A stretch of DNA of 35,559 bases from Bacteroidales bacterium (GCA_016285085.1 JAEEQA010000017.1:1-35559), one strand, 5' to 3'; positions 1 through 7,377 are shown, counted from the stretch's first letter. Notes: a model not told the origin generated them from the sequence alone. Numbers and translations are program-made.

Positions 1-336
1 GAGCCCGTCAATGGAGGCACGTTCGGCCTGCACCTCTTTGAGGAACTTGATGGCGTTGTTGTAGGAGGTCACGCGGTTCTCGGGCATCGACACGGGGTTG
101 GCGATATTGAAACAGTTGTAGAGGGCGATGTCCCTCACGAGCTTCACCACCATCGGCAGGCGGCTGTCGCCAGTCTTTGCGAACTCGGCGCGGATGTCGT
201 AGCGGGCGGTGAGATAGCTTTCCACTTCGGCCTGTGCCTCGGCGATGGCCTGTTGCACGTTGTCGGTATTACGGGTCACCACGGCGATATGCTCGCTGCG
301 TGCGCCCTTTTCAAGGTCTTCGGGCTGTAAATACAT
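1..336 (-). CDS. Mu gp36-like (DUF1320) head-tail protein, 3' part cut by window edge
   Basis: A frame opens at the ATG complementary to 334-336 and stays open for 112 codons to the window edge, so the C-terminus is missing. The translation starts MYLQPEDLEKGARSEH and contains the helix-rich stretch AEVESYLTARYDI and RLPMVVKLVRDIALYNCF, a pattern I associate with Mu gp36/DUF1320 proteins, which act at head completion or the head-tail joint. It is last in the visible leftward operon, 6 nt after the preceding gene. The family call rests on remembered pattern and gene context, not alignment. Confidence 0.7.
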   Translation of the reverse strand, partial: MYLQPEDLEKGARSEHIAVVTRNTDNVQQAIAEAQAEVESYLTARYDIRAEFAKTGDSRLPMVVKLVRDIALYNCFNIANPVSMPENRVTSYNNAIKFLKEVQAERASIDGL

Positions 337-342
337 ATTCAG

Positions 343-600
343 TTAAAACTTGGATTGGTGTTGGTTGGGATTGGTGTAGTAGAGGCACACTTTGGTCAGT
401 TCAAGGTTGTCTTTAAGCCTTTTGTGCAGGATTCCCTTGGCGATGAGCAGATTGATACGTGAGCGGTCGTACACCCTTATCTTTCTGAACACTTGTATGA
501 CATAGTGTCGTTTGCCGGTTAACTTTTGCATCCTGTCTGCATGACGGATGGCGTTGCGTACCTGAAGAAATCTGATAAGTCGTTTGCATAATTCAATCAT
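343..600 (-). CDS. small basic protein of unknown function, phage head operon
   Basis: An 85-residue protein rich in Arg and Lys (MIELCKRLIRFLQVRNAIRH at the start), with no signal peptide or membrane segment. It lies 18 nt after terL and 6 nt before the gp36-like gene, so it is co-transcribed with them. The basic, mostly helical composition would fit nucleic-acid contact or a small regulatory role, but I do not recognise the family and assign no function. The tight packing between two recognisable phage genes is the main reason for calling it real. Confidence 0.6.
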   Translation of the reverse strand: MIELCKRLIRFLQVRNAIRHADRMQKLTGKRHYVIQVFRKIRVYDRSRINLLIAKGILHKRLKDNLELTKVCLYYTNPNQHQSKF

Positions 601-618
601 TTTGGTTAAACATTAAGG

Positions 619-2154
619 TTAAACACGTCGTTTATTTCGAGGGCGCTTGCCCAGTATAAGCTGTTCTGCCGACTGCTGCCGCGCCTTCTGTGCGGCGATG
701 AACACGCCGCCTTCCACGCAGTCGGGACCGTCGGCGGGCGCTTTGAGCTGCGGGGTGACCAGCAGGAACTGTTCGGCCAGCCGCTCCATGTGGGGGTTGC
801 CCCGCTCGGCCTCGTTGAACACGAGCCGGCAGTTGCGGTTGAGGGGTTCAAGGTTGCCCTCGATACGGCTGAACTTGTCGGGTTTCTTTCGGGTGTCGGG
901 CACCATATTCAGATAATGGCCTTTCTCCTTGCCCTTGGCTGCAAACAGGGGGATGAACACCTGTTCGTAAAAAGGATCCTGAAGGGTGTTGTTCTCCACA
1001 TAGTTGTAGAGCTGTGCGGAAGTTCCGTCGAAACTCCCGTTGATGTCGTAGAACCAGTCCACGAATTCGGAGTTGGTGGCGTGATCGAGGCGGCAGCGCA
1101 GGATGTAGAACACCCCGTCGAGCATCGCCACGGCGCAAACGGCCTTCATAGAATCGGCTTTGTTCTTAGAGTTCGACGGGGCGGGGTCACCGTAGATGAT
1201 GATGTGCCGGAAACGGTTGGCGTTCGGCACCTTGCCCCACGTCAGTTCCTTGAACACATCGCCCTCCGACAGCGGGTTGTTGAAGTACTCCTGCTGTGCG
1301 GCGCGGGTACTGATCTTGGAGAGGATGAAGTCGATGTCCTCTTCGCTGTTCTTGCTCCAGGATGATTTTCCGTTCTTGTCGCGGATATTGATGATGTCGA
1401 ACTTGTCGGCGGCCTTTCCGGCACGGGCGATGCAGCAATCCTTGGCGATGACGTTACCGTTGAACAGGATGCGGGCGTCGCCGGAAACGGAGATGGTTGG
1501 GATAAGCGCCTGTTCGATCCAGTCCCATTTCTGCTTGATGCGGTCGGGGTTGCGGCACTCTTCGTCGGTGTCAATATCGTCGATGAGGATGAAGTCGGGA
1601 CGTGCGGCTTCGTTACGGGTGCCACGGGGCGACTGTCCCGCGCCCAGCGCACGGAATGAGCATCCACACTTGGCGATGAACTCACCGGCTTCCCAGTGGC
1701 CAGCCACCACCTGTTCGCCGTAGTCGTTGATGATGCGCAGGTTCTTTTCCAGCTGCATCATAAACGGCAGCATCAGGCGGCAGGCGTTGTCGTAGCTGTT
1801 CGACACCATCAGGAAGTTGCGGATCTTGCCAGTGAGTGCCAGATAAAGCACCTCAAACATGGAACGTGCGGACTTGGCCAGTTCACGGCTCCAGGCACGT
1901 ACCTCGTACCAGCGGCGGTGTGCCAATAGGCGTTTGGTGGCCGCTATATGGAACGGTGCTGGTTCCGCTGTGCAGTACTTCGGGAAATAGTATTTGAACC
2001 ACTCTTCCGGATTGGCCTCCAGATGTGCAATCCGCTTCTGTCGCTCTATCTCGCTTTCGGAGCTGTCAACCTCCACGTCGGAGATAAACTGGCTGTAGTA
2101 TTCCTCCCAATCCTTGAGCAGCTGTTTGTCGGTAGGTTTGCGTATCTTGGCCAT
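619..2154 (-). CDS. terL: large terminase subunit (Mu gp28-like)
   Basis: 511 residues. The ATP-driven packaging motor and headful nuclease. The N-terminal ATPase has a degenerate Walker A at about residues 87-98 (RAWSRELAKSAR) and a Walker B at about 188-198 (FILIDDIDTDE). The nuclease domain begins near 318 with IIIYGDPAPSNSK, Asp323 being the likely first metal ligand. A further conserved acidic stretch near the C-terminus (PDCVEGGVFIAA) fits the RNase H-like fold. I use the ATG at 2154 rather than the longer upstream frame because it lies 1 nt after the terS stop, as is usual for coupled terminase genes, and because the upstream residues are low-complexity and read antisense-like. Leftward operon with terS. 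Confidence 0.9.
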   Translation of the reverse strand: MAKIRKPTDKQLLKDWEEYYSQFISDVEVDSSESEIERQKRIAHLEANPEEWFKYYFPKYCTAEPAPFHIAATKRLLAHRRWYEVRAWSRELAKSARSMFEVLYLALTGKIRNFLMVSNSYDNACRLMLPFMMQLEKNLRIINDYGEQVVAGHWEAGEFIAKCGCSFRALGAGQSPRGTRNEAARPDFILIDDIDTDEECRNPDRIKQKWDWIEQALIPTISVSGDARILFNGNVIAKDCCIARAGKAADKFDIINIRDKNGKSSWSKNSEEDIDFILSKISTRAAQQEYFNNPLSEGDVFKELTWGKVPNANRFRHIIIYGDPAPSNSKNKADSMKAVCAVAMLDGVFYILRCRLDHATNSEFVDWFYDINGSFDGTSAQLYNYVENNTLQDPFYEQVFIPLFAAKGKEKGHYLNMVPDTRKKPDKFSRIEGNLEPLNRNCRLVFNEAERGNPHMERLAEQFLLVTPQLKAPADGPDCVEGGVFIAAQKARQQSAEQLILGKRPRNKRRV

Positions 2155-2155
2155 A

Positions 2156-2605
2156 TTACAGACAGGATTTGATGTAGGCATTGAAGAGGCGGGCGACCTC
2201 CTTGCTGGTGTCGAACCCGGAGGTGCGGCGGACGAAGGAAAGGAACTCCTTGCCGGTGGCCATCTTCTCGGCGATGTTGGTTTCGGTTTCAAGGTTACGG
2301 ATGGCGGCGGTGATTTTGAGGATGGCGTCCGCATCTTTGGATCCTGCGAAGTCCTTGCCTTCGTCACGCTCCTCGATTGCGTCGTTCAGCCGTTTCAGCT
2401 GCTTGTAGAGACGGGCCAGCTGCTCCTCCTTGCCGACCAGCAGCGAGGTTTGGAGTTCCTCCCATTTGCCTTCCTTGACCCATTTGCATATTGTCACCTT
2501 GCTTACACCCACCTTCTCGGCAATCTCGGCCTGGGTTATACTTGCATCGTTCAAGTATAACTGGCGGGCGTAGGCCTTTTTCTGTTGTCTTGTCAGTTCT
2601 GCCAT
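2156..2605 (-). CDS. terS: small terminase subunit-like DNA-binding protein (DUF1804/gpP-N type)
   Basis: 149 residues. Residues about 7-45 form a helix-turn-helix (ARQLYLN..ITQAEIAEKVGVSKVTICKWVKEGKW), typical of the DNA-recognition part of small terminases. The remainder is a charged helical oligomerisation-like region. It sits immediately upstream of terL with a 1-nt gap, the usual terS-terL arrangement. It is first in the leftward operon, 22 nt inside a good -7 promoter element at 2628-2636. The product would recognise the packaging site on phage DNA. A purely regulatory HTH protein is possible but the context argues against it. Confidence 0.8.
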   Translation of the reverse strand: MAELTRQQKKAYARQLYLNDASITQAEIAEKVGVSKVTICKWVKEGKWEELQTSLLVGKEEQLARLYKQLKRLNDAIEERDEGKDFAGSKDADAILKITAAIRNLETETNIAEKMATGKEFLSFVRRTSGFDTSKEVARLFNAYIKSCL

Positions 2606-2627
2606 AGTTCCGTCTTAAAAAACCACG

Positions 2628-2636
2628 GCAAAAATA
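2628..2636 (-). promoter_or_regulatory. leftward late promoter -7 element (TATTTTTGC)
   Basis: On the minus strand the sequence TATTTTTGC matches TAnnTTTGC and lies 23 nt upstream of the terS ATG. A TTTG lies on the same strand at 2663-2660, 23 nt away, slightly beyond the usual 19-21 spacing. It is back to back with a rightward -7 element at 2731. Confidence 0.6.
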
Positions 2637-2730
2637 GTATGGAAACACAATGGAAACGGCAAATGCTGCAAAGGGGTATATGGTTATGGTATAGATATAT
2701 ACAAAATAAAAATATGTCGAAAGCGGGGTG

Positions 2731-2739
2731 TATTTTTGC
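2731..2739 (+). promoter_or_regulatory. rightward late promoter -7 element (TATTTTTGC)
   Basis: TATTTTTGC matches the Bacteroidetes -7 consensus and lies 51 nt upstream of the protease ATG at 2791. No clear -33 TTTG is visible, which would fit dependence on a phage activator. It appears to be the only promoter for the rightward late operon. The predicted transcription start is after the longer in-frame start at 2728, so 2791 is chosen as the gene start. Confidence 0.55.
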
Positions 2740-2790
2740 AGCCTCAAGTTTACAAACCAAACAGTTTTCAATTATGAAAAAGTAAAAACA

Positions 2791-3900
2791 ATGGCAAAAC
2801 AAAACAAGGCAAAGACGACGGAGAGTTTCGAGATGTACCTGTACGGCATCATCGGACGGGAAATGGACATTGACACCAACAAGCTGATCGCTGACATCGA
2901 GGCGAAACGCAAGGAGGGTGTACGCTCATTCACTTTCTACGTGAACAGCGACGGCGGCGAGGTGGCGCAGGGCAGTGCCCTGTTCAACTATCTGGACCGC
3001 ACGGACGTGGACATCACGTGGGTGGTGGACGGCATTGCGGCCTCGATGATGGCCGTGCTGATCACCAATCCGAAGCACCGCGTGAAGGCCGCCCGCCACG
3101 CCAAGTTTATGTACCATCGCGTGAGCGGCTATGTGTATGGCAACAGCGACGAAACACGCGCCGCCGCCGACATGATGGACAGCTTTGAAAAGACGCTCAT
3201 CGAGATGACAGCAGCCCGAACGGGATTGACTGTTGAGGAAACCCGCAACCGCTGGTTCGACGGCCTTGACCACTGGATGAGCGCGGAAGAGGCGGTGAAG
3301 GCGGGACTATGCGACGAGATTGTAAACACAAGCATGAAAATCAAGGAGTTGGAGAGCATTACGGACGCCCGCAGCGCCTTCAACTTCTATAACAATCAAA
3401 TTATTAACCTAAAACAACAAAAAATGGATGAAAAAGCATTTGCAGCCGCATTGAACATCAGCGAGACCTCCACGGAGGCCGAAATCCTTGCCGGCGTGCG
3501 TACTGCGGTGAACGAGAGAACGCAGCTCAGCCAGCAGCTTCAGGCCGAAAAGGACAAAGTTGTCAGTCTGGAGAACCGCGTGAAGGAATTCGAGAAGAGC
3601 AAAGTGAAAGCCCTTGTTGATTCCGCCATCGCCGACAAACGCATCAGCGAGGAAGACCGCGAGGCCTACACCAAGCTGGCCGAGCAGGACTACGAGAACA
3701 CCGAGAAGGTGCTGAACCGGATGAAACCGGTGGAACGTGTGAAGAACCAGCTTGAAAAGGGCTCCGTTGCTAAGGACGAAGCAGACTGGGACTGGGACAA
3801 GTACCACCGCTCCGGCAAACTGGAAAACCTGAAACAGAACAACCCCGCACGTTACGCCGAACTCTATGAGGCGAAATTCGGGCACAAATTGGAAAACTAA
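2791..3900 (+). CDS. ClpP-type prohead protease fused to scaffold domain
   Basis: 369 residues. The N-terminal half is a ClpP/S49-like serine protease: YVNSDGGEVAQGSALFNYL at 50-68 is the usual ClpP strand-helix signature, Ser85 lies in GIAASMMAV, His109 in KFMYHR, and Asp175 in KAGLCDEIV. From about 212 the chain becomes a charged coiled coil (ERTQLSQQLQAEKDKVVSLE) typical of a capsid scaffold, ending in a Trp/Asp-rich tail. The protease would cleave scaffold and perhaps capsid during head maturation. An internal ATG at 3424 begins exactly at the scaffold domain (MDEKAFAAALNIS), so a separate scaffold may also be made. It is 19 nt upstream of the capsid gene. Confidence 0.88.
   Translation: MAKQNKAKTTESFEMYLYGIIGREMDIDTNKLIADIEAKRKEGVRSFTFYVNSDGGEVAQGSALFNYLDRTDVDITWVVDGIAASMMAVLITNPKHRVKAARHAKFMYHRVSGYVYGNSDETRAAADMMDSFEKTLIEMTAARTGLTVEETRNRWFDGLDHWMSAEEAVKAGLCDEIVNTSMKIKELESITDARSAFNFYNNQIINLKQQKMDEKAFAAALNISETSTEAEILAGVRTAVNERTQLSQQLQAEKDKVVSLENRVKEFEKSKVKALVDSAIADKRISEEDREAYTKLAEQDYENTEKVLNRMKPVERVKNQLEKGSVAKDEADWDWDKYHRSGKLENLKQNNPARYAELYEAKFGHKLEN
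3424..3900 (+). CDS. possible separately initiated scaffold protein (in-frame, 158 aa)
   Basis: The ATG at 3424 follows an A-rich stretch (ccTAAAACAACAAAAA) like those preceding most starts here, and falls at the boundary between the protease domain and the coiled coil. Phages such as Mu (I/Z) and lambda (C/Nu3) make their scaffold from a nested in-frame start, which is the basis for this proposal. It is not proven by the sequence alone. Confidence 0.45.
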   Translation: MDEKAFAAALNISETSTEAEILAGVRTAVNERTQLSQQLQAEKDKVVSLENRVKEFEKSKVKALVDSAIADKRISEEDREAYTKLAEQDYENTEKVLNRMKPVERVKNQLEKGSVAKDEADWDWDKYHRSGKLENLKQNNPARYAELYEAKFGHKLEN

Positions 3901-3919
3901 AACCTTAAAACAAAGCATC

Positions 3920-5038
3920 ATGAAACGATTACAATTTATTTTGAGTTTATGCATGGCCCTGATGGTGTCGTGTTTCGTGGGTGCGGCCACCGCTCCCGTA
4001 TTTGGCATAGCCACTTTCGTGGGTGCCAACTTTGTGCACATTCCCGCCGGTTCCTTGGGAATGGCCGTCACTCCGGAAATCTGGACTGATTATATTGTAG
4101 GGAACCTTTTCAAGGACAATGAGTTCCTCCTTCACTCCGTAGATGAGTCGCAGTATGTGATCGGAGGAACAGTGGTGCATATCCCGCAGGCAGGTTCGCC
4201 CAGCGGCGTGGAACGCAACAGAGCCTCGCTTCCGGCCACCATCACCCGCCGTATGGATGTGGACATCACCTACGCCCTTGACGAATTTACGACCGACCCG
4301 CGCTTCATCCCGTATGCCGACAAAGTGGAACTGAGCTACGACAAGATGGACAGCTGTATGACCGAGGATATGATGTACCTCCGCCAGCTGACCGCTGAGG
4401 CCATGCTTTACAACTGGAGACCCACCTACTTCATCAAGGCCACCGGCACGAAGCACGCCAACAACACCATCCACGGATCCAACCTGCGTACAGGTGTCAC
4501 TGTGGCGGATTTCTCCAAGGCGAAACTCATCTTCGACAAATGGGGCATCCCCAAGAGCGACCGCTATGTGGTGCTCAACTCCGAGATGTACGAGCAACTC
4601 TGCTCTGACGTGCGCAGCTCGAACAACGACCGTCTGAACGCCATTTACGATCACGCGAATGGCAGACTTATCAAGCTGGAAGGTTTCAGCATCGAGGAAC
4701 GCGCCACCACCCTGCTTGCTTCCAACTCCACCCTTACGGCTGTGAGCGGTCAAAAGTACTTCCGCTGGACTTCCACCGACCTCACCTATACTGTGGAGCA
4801 ATACGAAGCCATTGAGCACGGCACGCAGGCAGGAGGCACCACCGACTGTTGCTACGGCCTGTTCTGGCATCCGGTGTGCGTGGCTCGCGCCATGGGCTCC
4901 ACCGAGATGTTCGTCAACGAAGGCGACCCCACCTATTATGGTGACATCTACAGCTTCCTGCAGCGCCTCGGCGGCCGCGCCCGCCGCGCCGACGGCAAGG
5001 GCGTTCTCGGACTGATCCAGGAATACCATGCCAGTTAA
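3920..5038 (+). CDS. major capsid protein
   Basis: 372 residues, directly after the protease/scaffold gene, the usual position of the capsid gene. The body (from about residue 50, TPEIWTDYIVGNLFKDNEFL) and the C-terminal part (YGLFWHPVCVARAMGS) resemble HK97-fold capsid proteins of Bacteroidetes phages. The first 45 or so residues are odd: MKRLQFILSLCMALMVSCFV followed by another hydrophobic stretch looks like a signal peptide with a TM helix. A cleavable N-terminal domain removed by the upstream protease, or a membrane-directed assembly signal, would explain this. The ATG at 3920 is chosen because the 18 upstream codons overlap the protease gene end. The transcript then enters a repeat-rich spacer. 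Confidence 0.8.
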   Translation: MKRLQFILSLCMALMVSCFVGAATAPVFGIATFVGANFVHIPAGSLGMAVTPEIWTDYIVGNLFKDNEFLLHSVDESQYVIGGTVVHIPQAGSPSGVERNRASLPATITRRMDVDITYALDEFTTDPRFIPYADKVELSYDKMDSCMTEDMMYLRQLTAEAMLYNWRPTYFIKATGTKHANNTIHGSNLRTGVTVADFSKAKLIFDKWGIPKSDRYVVLNSEMYEQLCSDVRSSNNDRLNAIYDHANGRLIKLEGFSIEERATTLLASNSTLTAVSGQKYFRWTSTDLTYTVEQYEAIEHGTQAGGTTDCCYGLFWHPVCVARAMGSTEMFVNEGDPTYYGDIYSFLQRLGGRARRADGKGVLGLIQEYHAS

Positions 5039-5089
5039 AAGTTGAGAGTTAAAAGTTGAGAGTTGTAGAGACGTGCTGTAGCGCGTCTC
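5036..5089 (+). repeat. intergenic repeat TTAAAAGTTGAGAG plus hairpin
   Basis: Two near-tandem copies of a GTTGAGAGTTAAAA-type unit begin at the capsid stop codon, followed by a hairpin with GAGACGTGC (5068-5076) pairing to GCGCGTCTC (5081-5089) across a TGTA loop. The same two elements recur at other gene ends in this prophage, and a related form occurs in host DNA. Confidence 0.8.
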
Positions 5090-5132
5090 GCAACAAGCAA
5101 CCAGAAAGAACCATTTAAAGAAAGGAGAAACA

Positions 5133-5861
5133 ATGTTTATCAATAAGAAAAACGGGGCGAGCTACGGTTTCGTGGCCCCCGAAATTGAAGCCGACAACGG
5201 CAAAAAGATTGAGGTGCAGTTCCCGACCTTCGAGGTGGTGAATGTGCAAACCGTGCAGGGGGCTGATAGCGTATTCGAGGCCCTCGTCAATGTGGAACGC
5301 ACGGAAACCCTCTTGGACCTTGGTGAATTTGCAGATAGCAGCGGAGTACGTCTTACGGTAAATAACCCCAAAGCCCTTCAGAGAGGTTCGCGCCTGCTTG
5401 TCAAGTTTAAGGGCGACGGCGTGGAAGTGGCGGTCAATGGTAAATCCCCATTCGTGTCGGAAGGTCTCGTTATGTGCTATGAGATGGTATGGGACGGCGA
5501 CGACTGGTATCCAGTGACAGGTCTTCTCATCATGAACAATGATAAGAATCCGCTTGACATCATTCAGGATGATAGTCTGGAGGGTTCAGTCAGCGTGGAT
5601 GTGGACACGGAACATGCACTCTGTACTCTGGTGGATTTCACGAAAGGGGAACTTACCGGAGCCATCACCCTTGTGGCAGCGCTTACCGATATTGTTACCG
5701 GAGCACGCCTGATGGTGAGATGGATTAACGGGGCGACTAAGTACGACGTGACCCTGAAGAGTGATGCCGACACTACCTGCGCCACCCTTACCGGTGTGGC
5801 CAACACCACCGTGTGCTACGAGCTGGTGTGTGACGGCAGCACGTGGCAACTGATTCAATAG
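5133..5861 (+). CDS. minor structural protein with internal duplication
   Basis: 242 residues, beta-rich and acidic, no signal peptide. Two halves resemble each other: RGSRLLVKFKGDGVEVAVNG...VMCYEMVWDGDDWYPV (about 89-130) and TGARLMVRWINGATKYDVTL...TVCYELVCDGSTWQLI (about 187-241). Each half ends in a C-Y-E-[ML]-V-x-D-G-[DS]-x-W motif. Its place just after the capsid gene suggests a head decoration or other virion surface protein. I do not recognise the family. It is preceded by A-rich sequence with GGAGAAAC 4 nt before the ATG. The function is inference from position only. Confidence 0.6.
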   Translation: MFINKKNGASYGFVAPEIEADNGKKIEVQFPTFEVVNVQTVQGADSVFEALVNVERTETLLDLGEFADSSGVRLTVNNPKALQRGSRLLVKFKGDGVEVAVNGKSPFVSEGLVMCYEMVWDGDDWYPVTGLLIMNNDKNPLDIIQDDSLEGSVSVDVDTEHALCTLVDFTKGELTGAITLVAALTDIVTGARLMVRWINGATKYDVTLKSDADTTCATLTGVANTTVCYELVCDGSTWQLIQ

Positions 5862-5893
5862 TTAAAAGTTGAGAGTTAAAAGTTAAAAGTTCA
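5862..5893 (+). repeat. intergenic repeat TTAAAAGTTGAGAG
   Basis: The gap between the stop at 5861 and the next ATG at 5897 is almost wholly made of GTTAAAAGTTGAGAG-type units, the same family as at 5036, 7020, 7263 and 14464. Confidence 0.75.
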
Positions 5894-5896
5894 ACT

Positions 5897-6310
5897 ATGG
5901 CTATACCCAGAGGCATACGCAACAATAACCCGCTGAACATCCGGCGCAACGGAGACCACTTCCAAGGCGAGGTGGTCCCCGGAAGCGACCGGGAGTTCAA
6001 GCAGTTCACCACAATGGCCTACGGCTACCGTGCGGCCTTCGTGGTGCTGGGTACCTATCTTGCCCAGGGGCGGAACACTATTGAGAAGATCATCCGGGCG
6101 TGGGCACCCCCCACAGAGAACAACACAGAGGCCTATATCGCCAACGTGGAGAAACGCAGTGGCGTGGGAAGAACCAAGGTGCTCACGGCGGAATCTGGCG
6201 GCGACTATCGCAAGATAGTCGCCGCCATGAGCCACTGCGAAAACGGCGTGCCGGCAAACATGGCCGACGTGGAGGCTGGGTTCAGGATGCAACGGAAAAT
6301 TGAAAACTGA
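5897..6310 (+). CDS. P5-like structural/muralytic protein, candidate endolysin
   Basis: 137 residues beginning MAIPRGIRNNNPLNIRRNGD, the recurring N-terminus of proteins labelled structural protein P5 or lysozyme-like in Bacteroidetes phages. The motif RGIRNNNPLNI followed by F..F.....GYRA fits a small lysozyme-like fold that may cut peptidoglycan. No signal peptide, so export would depend on a holin or on virion location. The next two genes are membrane-anchored coiled-coil proteins, so the three may form a lysis cassette. Catalytic residues are not identified with certainty. Function is by remembered family pattern plus context. Confidence 0.6.
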   Translation: MAIPRGIRNNNPLNIRRNGDHFQGEVVPGSDREFKQFTTMAYGYRAAFVVLGTYLAQGRNTIEKIIRAWAPPTENNTEAYIANVEKRSGVGRTKVLTAESGGDYRKIVAAMSHCENGVPANMADVEAGFRMQRKIEN

Positions 6311-6327
6311 AAACAGAAAACTGAAAG
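6297..6327 (+). repeat. low-complexity repeat TTGAAAACTGAAAACAG
   Basis: Short tandem AAAACTGA/AAAACAGA units cover the end of the endolysin-like gene and the 17-nt gap to the next gene. They encode the last residues RKIEN. A similar array, in opposite orientation, lies upstream of the host M6 gene at 30882-30920. Confidence 0.6.
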
Positions 6328-6717
6328 ATGGAAATATTCGCAATCATATCGGGAATTTTGAACCTTGTGCTGACCAGCGGCATCATTGTGACGTTGGCCA
6401 CGCTGCGCAGCGTGAAGGCCAAGGCGAAAGAGGAAGCCAAAGGGGCTGCCCTTGAAAACATCGACGCGGCTGTGGAAACCTGGAAGAAAATTGTGAACAG
6501 CTTACAGGAACAGATTGACAAACTGCTGGCACAGCGTGCATCTGATGCGGTCAAGATTGAGGGCCTGTCGGAGGAGGTGAAGCAGCAAAACCAGCGCATT
6601 GAACACCTTCAAGAGCAAGTTGCCTCCATGGACGCAAAAGTGAAAAGCGTGAGCCGTCTGGAGAAAACCGTAGCACGCTACGAAAAATTGATGGATGCCG
6701 CCGGAATCGAATATTAA
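6328..6717 (+). CDS. membrane-anchored coiled-coil protein, lysis cassette candidate
   Basis: 129 residues. One N-terminal membrane helix (residues about 3-25, IFAIISGILNLVLTSGII) followed by a long coiled coil (about 35-125) rich in Lys, Glu and Gln. This shape is shared by inner-membrane spanins and some holin-associated proteins. It lies between the P5-like gene and a second single-TM protein, which supports a lysis role, but the sequence gives no direct proof. A tail- or head-associated role is possible. Confidence 0.55.
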   Translation: MEIFAIISGILNLVLTSGIIVTLATLRSVKAKAKEEAKGAALENIDAAVETWKKIVNSLQEQIDKLLAQRASDAVKIEGLSEEVKQQNQRIEHLQEQVASMDAKVKSVSRLEKTVARYEKLMDAAGIEY

Positions 6718-6734
6718 ATACCAATTTATTAGCG

Positions 6735-7037
6735 ATGAAAACCTGGTTAAAGATAGTTATTGCAGCTCTGATGTGCACCGGCATTGCGGTGATGAGCGTG
6801 CTGTATGCCGAGAGCCACAAGCATGTGAAGACGCTGAAGGCACAGGTGAAGGAGCAGAGCGCAATCATCGACAGTCTGCTGAAGCGTAGGATGACACTGC
6901 TGGACGTGGAACTGTACGTGACCGACAAGAGCCGCAACATCGTGTACGGTCGCAACAATAAGGGCACCATTACGATGCCGCAGGAACGCAAGTACATCCT
7001 TGAGGTGGACAGCATATCAGTTAAGAGTGGAGAGTGA
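6735..7037 (+). CDS. small membrane protein, Rz/i-spanin-like candidate
   Basis: 100 residues. N-terminal membrane anchor (about 4-24, LKIVIAALMCTGIAVMSVLY), then a short coiled coil (about 29-48) and a polar C-terminal domain (LYVTDKSRNIVYGRNNKGTI). A single N-in helix with a periplasmic coil is typical of i-spanins, and the position after the P5-like and coiled-coil genes fits. The last codons (SVKSGE) are encoded by the repeat at 7020-7049. Family not recognised. Confidence 0.5.
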   Translation: MKTWLKIVIAALMCTGIAVMSVLYAESHKHVKTLKAQVKEQSAIIDSLLKRRMTLLDVELYVTDKSRNIVYGRNNKGTITMPQERKYILEVDSISVKSGE

Positions 7038-7104
7038 AAAGTTAAAAGTAGAGACGTATCATGATACGTCTGTAACAAAGATCAAGATACGTACCAGGGT
7101 ACGT
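7020..7104 (+). repeat. repeat units and two palindromes
   Basis: A TTAAGAGTGGAGAGTGAAAA-type unit is followed by a perfect 18-bp palindrome at 7053-7070 (GACGTATCATGATACGTC) and a second hairpin at 7089-7104 (ACGTACC/GGTACGT). The palindromes resemble the hairpin at 5068-5089, so they belong to one GTAGAGACGT...ACGTCT family. Confidence 0.75.
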
Positions 7105-7131
7105 CTATATAAACCATAAAATCCGAACAAT

Positions 7132-7374
7132 ATGTCAAAGAAGAAAACAGAAAAGAACAGTATAGCGCAGCCGCCGGCCGTCGTTCTCCGTGAAGGGAAA
7201 TGGGTGACCGCCGACGGCTTGTGTTTCAACACGGCCACCAAGGCGTGGAACCACGTGAGGGAGTTAAGAGTTGAGAATGAAAAGTTAAAAGTTGAGAGTG
7301 AAGAGGAGAAATGTGGTGTACCGTGTCTTGAACCCGAAACAGAACCTGAACCAATCCCAAACCAAAACGATTAG
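7132..7374 (+). CDS. small hydrophilic protein of unknown function containing repeat-derived codons
   Basis: 80 residues. The N-terminal part has VVLREGKWVTADGLCFNTATKAWNHV, a compact domain-like stretch. The middle (about 44-59, RELRVENEKLKVESEE) is encoded by the same TTAAAAGTTGAGAG repeat found between other genes, kept in frame. The end is Pro/Glu-rich (EPETEPEPIPNQ). It stops 3 nt before the sheath gene. Function unknown. A role with the tail sheath is suggested only by adjacency. Confidence 0.6.
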   Translation: MSKKKTEKNSIAQPPAVVLREGKWVTADGLCFNTATKAWNHVRELRVENEKLKVESEEEKCGVPCLEPETEPEPIPNQND

Positions 7375-7377
7375 AAA

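Noticed and set aside
2155-2367. Longer N-terminus for the large terminase
   Set aside because: These 71 codons overlap the small terminase gene and encode Ser/Pro-rich sequence typical of an antisense frame; ATG at 2154 is placed 1 nt after the terS stop.
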